Origin: Davidsoniella eucalypti
Lineage: Eukaryota > Ascomycota > Sordariomycetes > Microascales > Ceratocystidaceae
DNA: 64,000 bases
Assembly (NCBI GenBank): GCA_004009845.1
Contig: RMBW01000012.1
Location: 124,001-188,000 of the forward strand
Direction of reading: 5' to 3'
The notes beneath the pieces are model-generated. The model did no database searches. It saw only the letters and a list, made by a program, of their open reading frames with translations, and was not told where the DNA came from. The translations under genes were made by a program, and so were the position numbers. The first letter of the stretch is position 1. Each line of letters opens with the position of its first letter. This document shows, piece after piece, positions 33,963-45,133 of this stretch.

Positions 33963-35153
33963 ATGCCCACGACATCCTTAGAAACCCTCGCGCTGGTCAG
34001 CACCAACGTCTCTGTGGCGCCCTTAGTGCTGCTGTCAGTCGTCGACCATTATAACCGCGCCGTCTCTCAGGGCTCGAGAAAGCGTGCCGTAGGAGCATTG
34101 CTCGGCCAAAACGACGGCACTACCGTGAGAGTGTCCAACAGCTTTGCTGGTAAGAGCGTCCACATGGAATGAAGCTTGGAGGAGGGGTATGTATTGGTCT
34201 GCATCACTAACACGAGCATGATTTCTACTACAGTTCCCTTCGAAGAGGATGAGCGCAACCCTGCCGTCTGGTTCTTGGATCACAACTACGTCGAGTCGAT
34301 GAACGAGATGTTCAAGAAGGTTAATGCCCGTGAAAAGCTAATAGGCTGGTACCATTCCGGCCCTAAGCTACGGGCTGCCGACCTTCAAATCAACGAGCTG
34401 TTCAAGCGTTATACCCCCAACCCTCTGCTAGTCATTGTTGACGTCCAGCCTAGCTCCTCTGGAGTCCCAACAGACGCCTACTTTGCCATTGACGAGATTA
34501 AAGATGTAAGCCCTCACTTAACCACATCTTTAAAGATATAACCTAGTGGCTAACATGTGACCCCTTCACAGGACGGAACTACCACCAGCAAGACCTTTGT
34601 CCACATCCCGTCGATCATCGAAGCCGAAGAGGCAGAGGAGATTGGTGTCGAGCACCTTCTCCGTGACATTCGCGACGTAGCTGTCGGTACCCTGTCTACC
34701 CGCCTGACAAACCAGTTACAATCACTACAGGGCCTGCACAACCGTCTCCGCGACATCAGTGCCTATCTACAAAAGGTGCTTGACGACGAATTGCCCGTCA
34801 ACCATGCGATTCTCGGCAGTCTGCAAGACGTCTTCAACCTTCTTCCCAACCTTGCTTCGCCCAAGGGTGGTGACGATAAGAATGACGCTGGAACTAGCGA
34901 GCTTCAGCACGCAATGAGCGTAAAGTCCAACGACCAGCTGATGGCTATTTACCTCAGCAGTCTGATCCGTGCCATTACCGCTTTCCACGACCTAATCGAG
35001 AACAAGATCCAGAACAGACAACAGCAAGAGGAGAAGGAGGCGGTCAAGGAAGGAGCAGAGCGCGAGAAGAAGCCGGATGGCCCTAACCTCACACCAGAGG
35101 GCAAGGATGCGCCGCCAGACACTAGCAAGGAAGGCGAGAAGAAGAAGAAATAG
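33963..35153 (+). CDS. RPN8: 26S proteasome lid subunit RPN8 (PSMD7)
   Basis: Pairs with the deubiquitinase RPN11 in the proteasome lid. Three exons: 33963-34149, 34234-34505 and 34572-35153 (introns 84 and 66 nt), 346 aa. The MPN domain (residues about 10-145) contains VAPLVLLSVVDHYNR and LIGWYHSGPKLRAADLQIN. The zinc ligands of the JAMM motif are absent, as always in RPN8, so it is structural. VLLRDIRD-like sequence (VEHLLRDIRDVAVGTLST) opens the C-terminal helical half. The last about 55 residues are a Lys/Glu-rich tail ending in KKKK, which is poorly conserved in the family. It is convergent with the SWIM-domain gene. Confidence 0.96.
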
Positions 35154-35409
35154 ATGATAGGAGGGGGGGAACGAGATATGCTGAGATGATAACAGGCTCA
35201 TGAGGACTCAGGAATGGGAGGCGCAGGCGTTTTTCATGTTAATGTAACACATACAAGACACAATAAACTAGTCTATTACGGATAGTAGCCCAAGCCAAGT
35301 CATATGTTAATTTAACCGGGCTGGCTGCTATGTCAACCATCATTTCAACAGTAAAAGCCCATCATAGAGCGTCTCTTTCAAATAAGAGAAACAAGAAAAA
35401 AAGTATTAA

Positions 35410-36081
35410 TCAAATGTCATATATGAGCCCGGCAAATTGCTCTCGAGTGACTGTTCTATGTACTAAATCATCGCCAAAGCCTCCATATTCAGCTAGTAAA
35501 CAAGCCAATAGGTGTTTACAGCATGCCGGAACAGATTCAGTCGTCAGACCGCCAAAAGCATCAGGTGAGATAGTCTTATCAGGATCGATACCGAGCGCTG
35601 CAATTCCGACCTTCTCGCAGCCTGGCCCAACATCAGGGTCGATATCAGGAGAGGATGAGGTCGTCTGGGCCGTGATACTAGCATCGTAGGCTAGAAACGC
35701 ACACGTACAAGTCCAAGACGGCAAACTGACACGTTGAACACACGTGTCTAACGCGCCCACAGCACCACTAGTCGAGCTAGCGAGCGAAGCATCGGTACGA
35801 CGACGATTGTTTTTATTCGTAGACGAAGACGAGCCCGTAGCATGGACGAGGAAGACGGTAGGCTTATCGGTTTCAGAGTCGGAGGGAGAGGAAACCGATA
35901 GCTTGGTGATTAATTTGCAGTCTAGGAGATCCAGGGCGGGCAGAAGGTGGGTTGGAAATAGTACGTGGAGGGTTGATAAAAGATCTCGGCGGGCTTCAGA
36001 GACAGCGAGTGGCTCGTCGGAGTAAGTCGATAATGATGATAGTAGTGATGATAGAAAGACTCGAGAAGAAGGAAGAGCCAT
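35410..36081 (-). CDS. sws1: SWIM-domain protein, Sws1/ZSWIM7-like (Shu complex)
   Basis: Intronless, 223 aa from the ATG at 36081; the frame is open for another 41 codons up to an ATG at 36204, so the true start could be earlier. The SWIM zinc motif CxCx(n)CxH is present as Cys125-Thr-Cys127 and Cys188-Lys-His190 (SWTCTCAFLAYD, then ACCKHLLACLLAE). This matches ZSWIM7/Sws1, where CxCxAFxF leads to CKHLLA. Shu2/Sws1 proteins act with Rad51 paralogues to promote Rad51 filament formation in homologous recombination. The spacing between the two halves (about 60 residues, Ser/Asp-rich) and the insert before them (residues 82-105) are larger than in human ZSWIM7. It is in tandem with HEM13. Confidence 0.75.
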   Translation of the reverse strand: MALPSSRVFLSSLLSSLSTYSDEPLAVSEARRDLLSTLHVLFPTHLLPALDLLDCKLITKLSVSSPSDSETDKPTVFLVHATGSSSSTNKNNRRRTDASLASSTSGAVGALDTCVQRVSLPSWTCTCAFLAYDASITAQTTSSSPDIDPDVGPGCEKVGIAALGIDPDKTISPDAFGGLTTESVPACCKHLLACLLAEYGGFGDDLVHRTVTREQFAGLIYDI

Positions 36082-36369
36082 TTTGATAAGGTTGTTGTTA
36101 AGGGTTGACTTCGTTGTAGATAATTGGCATGGAATGAAGTTAAGTTTATGTCGATATTCAACACTCTTTCTTGGTGGATATATTTCAAGGCTGAGAAATG
36201 ACATACAGCTATGCCAACTGTTTAGCGGCCAATTCTACTACTATGATATCATAACATAATAATTGATAAACACTATGGATTTACAACTCGTATATAACAT
36301 ATGTAGTATACTATATGGACAACCTGTTCTTGTCTATATTTTATGGCCGGCAAGTCTTTTATATAGCCT

Positions 36370-37444
36370 TTACACCACCCAATCACGGGGGTTCTTCAGC
36401 ACCTCGACCAGCTCGGCCTCTCTACTACCTTCAGCCGGCTCATACATATAGTGCCAGCTAGCCGTCAGCGGTAAGCTCATCAGAATACTCTCGACTCGCG
36501 GACCAGGAGTGTTCAAGCCAAACGATGTGCCCCGATCGTGAACCAGGTTAAACTCGACATATCGGCCACGGCGGATCTGTTGCCATTCACGCTCCTCCTC
36601 GGTAAAAGGCATGTCCTTGCGGCGGTTGACGATGGGAAGATACTGTGGCAAGAATGCCTTGAGGCAGTCCTGGGCAAAGTTGAAGAGAACCTCGGGGTCT
36701 CCCTCAGCGCTGTCCATATCGTCGAAAAAGATACCGCCGATACCGCGAGCCTCGAGACGGTGCTTGTTGTAAAAGTATTCGTCACACCACTTCTTGAATC
36801 GCGGATAGTATGTAGCGTCTGTTTTGTCACACGCCTCCTTGATTACGCGATGGAAATGCTCGGCGTCTTCTTCGAAGAGAAACGAAGGGGTGAGATCACA
36901 GCCACCACCGAACCACCACGCGCTACCAGAGCCGTCGGTATTCGTAGTCTCGAAATAGCGGTAGTTTAGATGCACAGTAGGTGCCATAGGGTTCTTAGGA
37001 TGAACGACCAGACTCAAGCCAGCAGCGAAGAAGTTGAGTGATTCGACATCATCAGCCACCAGACTCTTATGGTTCACACGCATGCGCTGGATTCCAGCCT
37101 TGGGCAAGACACCATACACTACACTGACACCCAGGCCGGCCTTTTCGAAGACGTTGCCGTCCTGTAAGACGCACGTGGTACCACCGCCGCCTTCTGGGCG
37201 CTTCCAGTCGTCCCGGCGAAAAGTCTTGCCGCTGCCGTCAACGGCTTCTAGGGCTGCCACGATCTCGGCCTGCTGTCCTCGCACGAACTGCTCCATGCGT
37301 AGACGGAGGGGCGATGAGGCAGTAATGCCATCGGAGCGGACGCGATCATCGCACTGAGCTAAAGACCCGGCTGATGCCTGTAGTTGTGGTTAGTAAGCCG
37401 AGCGTCGGATGCAAGCTATCATGAGTCTTGTTCGATCATACCAT
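36370..37444 (-). CDS. HEM13: Coproporphyrinogen III oxidase, oxygen-dependent
   Basis: Oxidatively decarboxylates coproporphyrinogen III in haem synthesis. Coding exons are 37442-37444 (just ATG) and 36370-37377, with a 64-nt intron (gtatga donor, CTAAC branch, ACAG); 336 aa. The family motifs are intact: WKRPEGGGGTTCVLQDGNVFEKAG, spanning the RPEGGGG and FEKAG landmarks; HPKNPMAPTVHLNYRYFE; WWFGGGCDLTP; and RRGRYVEFNLVHDRGTSFGL. No mitochondrial presequence is evident, consistent with the cytosolic fungal enzyme. Without the splice, the first in-frame ATG would be at 37296, which would drop 28 residues; the spliced start gives an N-terminus (MASAGSLAQCDDRV) more typical in length. Confidence 0.95.
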
Positions 37445-39305
37445 TGTGTTTTCTTTGTTTATTTTGGTTTGGACTGAAGATAATGCGGATCGATGTTGAA
37501 CAAAAAGGAAAAGAGAAATGAAGGCTTATAGAAGTCTCTTCTTCTTATCTAAGAGGCTCGTTGAATATGATATATATGCAATAACTGTAAGTAACAACTG
37601 CGCACCTTCCGTTTGACATGCCACTTCCACTTTTGCGCTATGATACCTTCCGAGAGACTGCCTATATTCCAGCGAAAGGAAAAAGCGGTTCTTAGAGCTC
37701 TGATCAGCCAATCATAACAGGCCTAGCAGCCGGTATCGAACGACCTTTCTTTCCCTCCTCCAAGCATTACCTACCGTTGTATGTACATTATATGCCGTTC
37801 CTTTTATTCTAGTCTTTTTGGCTCCTTGGCTGGCAAAAGTTTCCTGATAGAGGCTCTTATTTTTGTATCGGTCTTGGAATATGAGTCGATCGTGAGTGTT
37901 CTCGCCTCACTAAAATGGCATGTGTTTTAGGCCTATTTTGTGTGTACATAACTAGCATATTTAGCAATATGCACATTCTTGTATAACAATCTCAATTTCA
38001 ATCACGTGGTATGTCGATGTTCCTGTAGATCCTTTGATAAGAACTGGACAAAGAGTTTAAAGGGATCCCGTGAACGGAAATCTAAACACACAAGACCTAA
38101 AGGTTAAGGTGTGTCACCAGCCACTTCTCAACTTACTTTGTATTATCATGGTCCTGAGGGCAAGCTTTCATCACAAGTCAAGTCTAGATAGAAAAAGGCT
38201 CTCTTTATCTGTTAGCAGCCTTGATATGTAGTATACTTTCAACAATAACCAGAGGCAGATCCCGTTTTACTCCGCTATCCCTAGACAATGTATCAACTGC
38301 ATGCAGTCAGTTGTTGTCTAGATTAGGCGGCTTGCCAACTGTTTAATAAATAATGTGTACTGTATGTATATCTACAAAGATGTTGTGTGGATCAATCCTG
38401 GGAAGAACCGCCAGTCGTTAATATGATCAATATATGTGTGGCGAGTAGCCTTACAGCTGTTACCAGACTTGGTATTATCGGGTCGGTTGGTGGTTGATGA
38501 TGCAACGAACGGTTGTGCTGGCAGCGACCGTTTTGGTGTTGTTTTGTTTTCTTCTGCCGATTATATGTATTATCTGTATACAACTATGTATGTACAAACG
38601 TACACAGTATGGTTGCAGTATAGACGCCCAAGGATTTTGGACCAGCCCAGTGACTTGAGGGTTTCTTGAATTGAGCACTATCGTCGTCATGTGAGAGTAG
38701 CTGCTGCTGCCTGAAGCGTATCAAAGCAAAGCTGATGTTCTAAATGCAGTATAATACGTACATACTATAGCTTTAGAGACCCCAAATAAACAAAGCTCTC
38801 TCTTCTCGGTGACCTCCAGCCCCACTATGGCGTCGATGTTGGGGGGATGATGGTGTTTCGTGACCGCCTTTGTAATGTGTCGGGCTGTGATTTGTACATA
38901 TATATCTGTATAGCAGTTCTTGTTTTAATTCCAGCACATGTGGCCAAAACATCGTCGAGTCATGTCTGAACAGTGTTGGCTGTGAAGAGTAGATATCCAA
39001 TGAATCTATCTGGTGTTTCTTTGTTGTGATAATCTGGCTTTTCCATGTCTGTCGGAGAGCGAGCCTTGTTTGCTTTGATTTACTAGTATTTGTCGGCATA
39101 TGCACCGTTTAGTAATTCGGTCAGTAATGCTAGTACAGCCTGCGAAGAAAATAAAGCATTAGAAATGCCACCGTGATTTGGACTCATCCCATCTCAAAGT
39201 GAGTGAATGTGATATCATTGTTCTCAATCAATTCGAGGCCATGAGTAGCTCAGTTGTATATCTGCGGTCTGCGTGGAGTATCTGTCTGTATCAGTAGCGG
39301 TGCAC

Positions 39306-39443
39306 CCCCTGTAATTCAGGGCTGTAGTGCCCCCTGGCCCTCAGTGATAAAGAGCTTGCTTAGCTATGGCTGTTCTTAGTTGAAATCGCCGCCCTCCCCT
39401 TATCTGCTTGCGGCTAGGTTTGTTGGTTTGGGCCTCTTCCCCT
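39306..39443 (+). promoter_or_regulatory. Four STRE-like CCCCT elements upstream of ATG8
   Basis: CCCCT occurs at 39306-39310, 39331-39335, 39396-39400 and 39439-39443, 380-515 bp before the ATG8 start. CCCCT is the core of the stress response element bound by Msn2/Msn4-type zinc fingers in yeast. Function here is inferred from motif clustering only. Confidence 0.4.
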
Positions 39444-39561
39444 CTTCTTTACCGCCTGTCGCAATCGATTGTGCTATGCAGTTGCTCTGTTTCGGCTCTG
39501 CTCTCAGCTAGTTCAAGCTGACCAACCAGCCAACTAATCAAGACAGCGTCAGCAGCACCGC

Positions 39562-39617
39562 TAAGTACCAGGTGCCAACTAGGTGAAGTACTAAGTAAAG
39601 CACTAAGTAATAAGTAG
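39562..39617 (+). repeat. Degenerate CTAAGTA repeats in the ATG8 promoter
   Basis: CTAAGTA at 39562-39568, 39592-39598 and 39604-39610, plus ATAAGTA at 39611-39617. They lie about 200-260 bp upstream of the start codon. They may be regulatory sites or slippage products. Confidence 0.5.
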
Positions 39618-39653
39618 CTAACCAGTATTTCCGTACTTGGAACAAGCAAGTGA

Positions 39654-39730
39654 TTCTTTCTTCTTTTCCTTCTTCCCCTTCCTTTCTCTTCTTCTTCTTC
39701 TTTCTTTTTCTTCTCTTTCTCTATTCTTCC
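39654..39730 (+). promoter_or_regulatory. Pyrimidine-rich tract before the ATG8 start
   Basis: About 75 bases of nearly pure C/T, ending about 90 bases before the ATG. CT-rich blocks near the transcription start are common in strongly expressed ascomycete genes. Confidence 0.6.
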
Positions 39731-39820
39731 CATCAACATCACCATCAACCAACCCGCGTCTACCAACGTCTTTTCTTCTCTCATCTCTCTCTATCTTTCC
39801 CGCCAGAGATATATATCAAA

Positions 39821-40570
39821 ATGCGCAGCAAGTTCAAGGACGAGCACACCTTCGACAAGCGCAGAGCTGAGGCCGAGCGCATCCGCCAGAAGTACTCTGA
39901 TCGCATTCCCGTAAGTTATCATCGCCATTTATCTCCATCTATCTCATCTGTCTCCGCCGCCGAGTTGCTCATCTACCGCGCCCCTGATTCTGCTCTGCGA
40001 TGTGCTGCACGCAAAATGGCGACGTCATAGCAGGCCAACGCATAGTCTAGCACAGAAGCAGAATAGTCGTGGCATAGCTCCGGCCACCCCTGGTGCACAC
40101 TATCGTCATCTACCCTCCTAAATTGAATCCATATCCGCGTTATCACACTCAAATAAGCAGCTAGACTAACAGCCATCGCTTTTCTTTCATCGTTACAGGT
40201 CATTTGCGAGAAGGTTGATAAGTCCGACATTCCCACCATCGACAAGAAGAAGTACCTAGTGCCCGCCGACCTCACTGTGGGCCAGTTCGTCTACGTCATT
40301 CGCAAGCGCATCAAGCTGTCCCCCGAAAAGGCCATCTTCATCTTTGTTGACGAGACTCTGCCTCCCACTGCTGCTTTGATGTCTAGCATCTACGAAGAGC
40401 ACAAGGACGATGATGGGTAAGTCTTTACAAGCTGTCTCCCCCTCTCTCAGCCAGTCACGGGGCCATATTACGTCACTGCGTGAGCATAGGCTAATTTCAA
40501 TCCTTTGTATAGTTTCTTGTACATCACCTACTCTGGCGAGAACACCTTTGGTGACTTCGAGATGGTTTGA
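39821..40570 (+). CDS. ATG8: Autophagy-related ubiquitin-like protein ATG8
   Basis: Ubiquitin-like modifier conjugated to phosphatidylethanolamine during autophagosome formation. Three exons: 39821-39910, 40199-40416 and 40513-40570, 121 aa. The sequence follows the fungal consensus: RIRQKYSDRIPVICEKVDKS, KKKYLVPADLTVGQFVYVIR and FVDETLPPTAALMSSIYEEH. Gly116 in ENTFG is followed by a five-residue tail (DFEMV) to be removed by Atg4. Intron 1 is 288 nt, longer than most in this window. It converges on the cysteine-rich secreted protein gene. Confidence 0.98.
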
Positions 40571-41550
40571 ATGAGTGAATATTAATCGCATTGGCCAAGA
40601 GAAGAGCCCGCGGCTCTCTAGCATCTCTTCTGTGTTTCTTGTCGGCGCCTTGATCAGTCTTTGTATTTTCCGCGTATAGCTGGTTCACGAGACTAGCCTC
40701 AGGCTGCAGTCGCATAATTGACCGCCACACTAACTCGTGACTCTTTATTGGCCGATGACGGTTTTTCTTATTCTTTTCTTTTTTTTCAACCATCTCGTCT
40801 TTCGCTATAATTTTTTTTCAGGCCGTTCTTTCTACTCTTCATTCACTGGACAACAGCTTAGCACGCATAGAGACTAACTAGTGCGTGCACACGGATTTGT
40901 TTATGGCGTTTCAGGGTCTTTCTTCACATCACCTCCGGTCTCAGAGCCTTGGTGCTTATCTTCTTGCTGTGTTTACTACTACTTCTACCTATCTACCTAC
41001 GTACTACTACTATCTATCATCTATCACCTTGATCATTACTTACCAGCCTATTCAAGCTTCCACGCATGTCCACGCCACTCAATACGTTATTTATAAAGGC
41101 CAGCCATTTGATTTGTGCTATATCAGTGTATGTCGTCCCAATATAAGTAGTCAAGTCGGCAATCCGTAGCATTAGCAAGAAAATACAGAGTAGTAGAACA
41201 AAGCCTAGTCACACCAAGTACAATGTCTCTTATCTAGAAACAACCGACGAAATGAATATGCACAACCACTCCAATGTTCAAAGCATTAACATATATATTA
41301 TACTATGATGAAATAATAAACCCTAGCTGATTTCACTCCCCGTTCTTCTCACCATGTCATCCCGTGATAAAACTCCAATCAAACTATATCCTTCACAAGT
41401 TGGCCATGACTACATGACAAAGATGATTCATCATGCAAAGCTGATTGGTGCAGTGTCACCGCTCTCTAATAAGAGAAGCGTTATGCAATAGGGCGAGTGC
41501 CGAATGTACACAAAGCAGCAAGTGTGCCTAGTGCAGCTGATCATGGCCGC
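40571..41550. other. Convergent intergenic, ATG8 3' flank
   Basis: About 1 kb without a recognisable gene. It is pyrimidine-rich on the + strand at 40750-41050, a plausible ATG8 3' UTR. Confidence 0.5.
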
Positions 41551-41918
41551 TTAGATGCAGTAAGGGCTCTGGTTGTCCTCGTTGAAGTAGCACGAGGTGT
41601 TGGGGGGGCAGTCACCGCTGAACTACATTGCGAAAGCATGTCATGTTAGTCTACGTGTTTTCTATATATTCATCTCTACTTCCAAGAAGAACTGATATAC
41701 AGCCTAAGCAATATCAAAATGAAGGGGGGGGATAATAAACGTACGATCCAGGCACCTTGAACATCGCAGGTAGACCAGCCAGGGCAGCCCGAGTCCGGGT
41801 TGGCGGAGCACTCGTAAGTGGCCGGAACACACCGTTCCGGAGCAGCGGTGCTATCCGGGGCAGGAGCAGCAACGGCCATAGAGGCAGCGACGAGAGTGGC
41901 AAGAGCAAAGGACTTCAT
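41551..41918 (-). CDS. Small secreted cysteine-rich protein (effector-like)
   Basis: Exons 41745-41918 and 41551-41622, 122-nt intron, phase 0, 81 aa. Residues 1-18 are a typical signal peptide (MKSFALATLVAASMAVAA). The mature part is about 60 residues with seven cysteines (30, 37, 45, 51, 63, 69, 80) and motifs CPGWSTCDVQGAWI and CPPNTSCYF. The Cys-rich core, small size and lack of other domains fit secreted effectors or cell-wall proteins. The regular pattern suggests disulphides, although an odd cysteine remains unless the signal cleavage or partners say otherwise. I do not recognise the family. The exon-2 join was inferred from the acceptor (GTAG) and the continuing Cys pattern. Confidence 0.8.
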
Positions 41919-44900
41919 GTTTGCAGATAGGGAAGGGGATTTTTGTTTGGTATCGAGAAAGAAGATGGTGTGTAACGAAGAGATCTTGAGTAATGTTGAG
42001 ACGGTAACGAGTGGTTTGAGAGTGTGGAGGTAGAGATTTTCTTGTCTGGATTGTACAGAGGACGTCGATGGTCTTTATACATTTCTGTTTCCTTAGTCCA
42101 CGACTGTCTGCTTTGGACAGCCCAGGTAAGGTCTTCCTCGTATGCAAAACTGTCCGAACAACGTCATTCAGGCATGCTATCTTAACCCAAGCGTAGCCGT
42201 ATTGCCAAGAGAGTATCAGAGTTCACTGAACCAGCGTCCGTCAGCAGCAACAATACGAGATTTTTTATTTTTTTTCCTCTTTGGAACTTCTCTGGGTTGA
42301 CCTCGCCACCGCTTCCCGGAGACTTTAGATATCTAGTCGACATGTCCTTCGTTTACTGCCTTTCGGGGTCTCAGCCTAGATTTAGATATACCGGTGGCCC
42401 AAGGGCGTTATGTAAGAGTAAGACTCAGGATATAGGCCGGCTATATGGCACAAAATGGAGATGTATGAATAGGGTGGGTGTATAGGTTTAAGGCTGTCCT
42501 GTTTTCGAAAATAACGCATGTATCATAAAAGCACATTTTATCAAAATATCATAATTCTCTCCCCAGCTACGGGCTTCGGGAACATGATTTCGGACGGCGT
42601 TGAATGGCACCGACAGATATAGCCAATACAGACGTGATATCTAAAAGTTGAAGGACTCTACTCCATGCTTCTATCCCAGAATGGGAGTGAAAAGAGAGAG
42701 TATCATGGAATCTAGTTTGACTTGTTCATAAGTCGTCCTTGGCCCGATCAATATTGAGCATATACCTCCTGGATTCTTTTCAACAGTAAACATCAGACAG
42801 CTATTTGTAACTACATGATGATATATACAGTAGATATGATCACGGGATGCCTGCTATTTGTATACCGGTGACTTCTTAGTGCTTACTAGAGAAACGGCAA
42901 GGCAAAGACAAGACAATAACGTGCCTCTATAGCTCTTCTTATATCTCCGTGCCAGCCGGCTTCTCTCTATATCCAGCAAAAAGCGCTCTGGTGACTCCAA
43001 AGCTACAGACATGTCTGGGATGACATCACAAGATCGGTGCGCTTCTCGCCGTCTGTTAACGGCCAGACCCACGCTGTCTTACCTCTATATGCTGAGCTGG
43101 GCAACCCTAACTCAGGACAAGTTCACTCCAAAAACAAGCATATGTCTTCGTATGGGCGTAACATGAAAATCATGTGGGTCCAGGTTGACGATGTTGAATG
43201 GTAATTATATTGGGGAGGAAAGTCTTGCTGCTCTCGGGTTATTGAGCCGGAAACAGAATCACAGCCCATTTAGGCCTCTGTCTTGCTCTGGCCGGTCTCT
43301 TCGTATAACATGATACCACTTAGTAAGATATAAACAAGCATCCATACCAGCACGTGTATACCAGGCCAGCACAAAGGCTATGTTATCTGTAACGTCGTCA
43401 TGGCTGTTGCCGTATTTCTCGAATGCTACGAATAACATGCAGCCTAAACAGATCTAAGCTTCTAGACCATCTCTCGACCAGAAAAAAAAACACCAAGGTA
43501 TTGTCTTTGCCTTGGGCTATAAATACGCGAATATCCTCATATAAACCGGGCGTCATATTACTGGCACAGCTACTCCAAAATCAAACAATAATAATAAAAG
43601 CACTTCAAGATACGGGCTGACAGATCTTGGAATTTGCGTGCTTCTTTGCCCAAGAGAAAACGGCAAAAGTGAACATATCAAAGCACTGCCAAATACGAGC
43701 TGATCGTCGTTTTTTTTCTCCAAAAGATATCACGATGGCTGCATGTAAATGGTTCGTTGCTTTTTTCCCACATACAGTGTGTATTGGGCTGAAAACCTAG
43801 ATTAAGAAAGAACTATATTTATACAATTTACAGCTACTTTTTTGCTTTGTTTCTACATAGTCTGCGGGATTTCAGAATCTTACTGTTCCCTCGCCTCTTC
43901 AAGGCCTTGTCCTTTGCTTATATATTTTTCTTTTCTTATATTCTTCCAGCCAACTTAGTAGTTGCAACGTCACATTCAGACAAATCGATAGATAATCAAG
44001 AGTTCTTACTCAAGAATCATATGTCTACATGTGTAGGTCACATGACTTGTTCGAAGCACAAGGCCAGTTTAGGTCACTTTAAGCCTATTATTTAAGATAT
44101 AAAAACGAGTAAAGATAAATACAACAAACTCCTTTTGTTGAGAAAGAAAAGTCAAACAAAAAATATATCAAGATAACAATTACAGAGCAATGATGCGACA
44201 ACCCCCCAATTATCAACAGAGACAGAAAGAATAAGAACAAAAAGGAACAAGACGACAAAGACTCAAGATATTCATCCATCATGGCCAATGAGTTCCCACG
44301 GAGGCTAAAGAGCTTGTGATAACAACTTCACCAGCCACTAACTACACCACTCACATCACAAAAAGACAAACGACTTGAAGCCAAAGTCCAAGGAACCCCG
44401 CCCATGTATAGTTATAGTGCATGACTATACACAGAATTAGCTTTGGAGGAGAGAAAAAAAGAAGACCGTAGAAGACCCCGTGATTCTGAAAAAGAAAGAA
44501 ATTGATGAAAGAAAAATAAGCAGAATATTCCAAGAGTACGTACGGTATTTCAAAAATGATCAAGCATAAAGCAAACGCAAGCAACAACCTAAACTCAGTA
44601 ATGTAGTAGTAATAATAAAAGACGCAAGACAAGAGAGAGAGAGAAAAGTCCAAATAAGAGCAGAACAAAAAACAAGCAAAACTTTCAGTAGGCAGAGCAA
44701 GAAAAAAAGACGAAAACAGAAACACGCCGACGCTGCAGCCCCGTTCCCATTACAAGCATAAAAGAAGATCAAAAGAAAATAGAAGGAAAAAAAAGGAAAG
44801 GAGGCAATGAAATAAACAAATATCTGACAAGACAAAACTGCCGATTGCAGAATACCTCAGTAAGTTCAGAGTAATAAATAGCATCTGGGTATGAATACCA

Positions 44901-45133
44901 ACGCCGTTTACATGGCAAGAAATAATAATGGCCAACAAGAAAAAGAAAAAATGAAGGAAAAAAAGGTGTCCGAAGCGCAAGTAGAAAAGTGACAGCTACC
45001 TGTATCAACAGATTTTATACCACATAAAGCCATGGCTTAGCACTTTCAGCCTATCCAAACCGTATAACAAAAGCAGTGCGAGAAAATATGGTAACATAAA
45101 CACAACAGCAACAACAAGATATGCTTCATGCTT
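41919..45133. other. Intergenic, 3.2 kb between secreted-protein promoter and ptaB 3' end
   Basis: No supportable gene. 44100-45000 is strongly purine-rich on the + strand, meaning U/C-rich in the ptaB sense direction. That composition produces several overlapping hydrophobic open frames on the - strand that I reject. The open frames at 42854-43072 and 43847-44095 lack family resemblance. Confidence 0.5.

Larger units (their letters stand above)
37445..39820. other. Divergent intergenic, HEM13 and ATG8 promoters
   Basis: About 2.4 kb with no supportable gene. The ATG8-proximal 520 bp contain CCCCT elements, CTAAGTA repeats and a pyrimidine tract, listed separately. A tRNA-like string near 39245 was checked and rejected. 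Confidence 0.5.

Noticed and set aside
39242..39320. tRNA-like string (gtagctcagttg)
   Set aside because: It resembles a D-arm, but there is no B box, T arm or closing acceptor stem.
44351..45008. Several overlapping hydrophobic frames on the - strand downstream of ptaB
   Set aside because: Different frames are open at once because the strand is pyrimidine-rich and lacks A for stops; there is no protein family signal.
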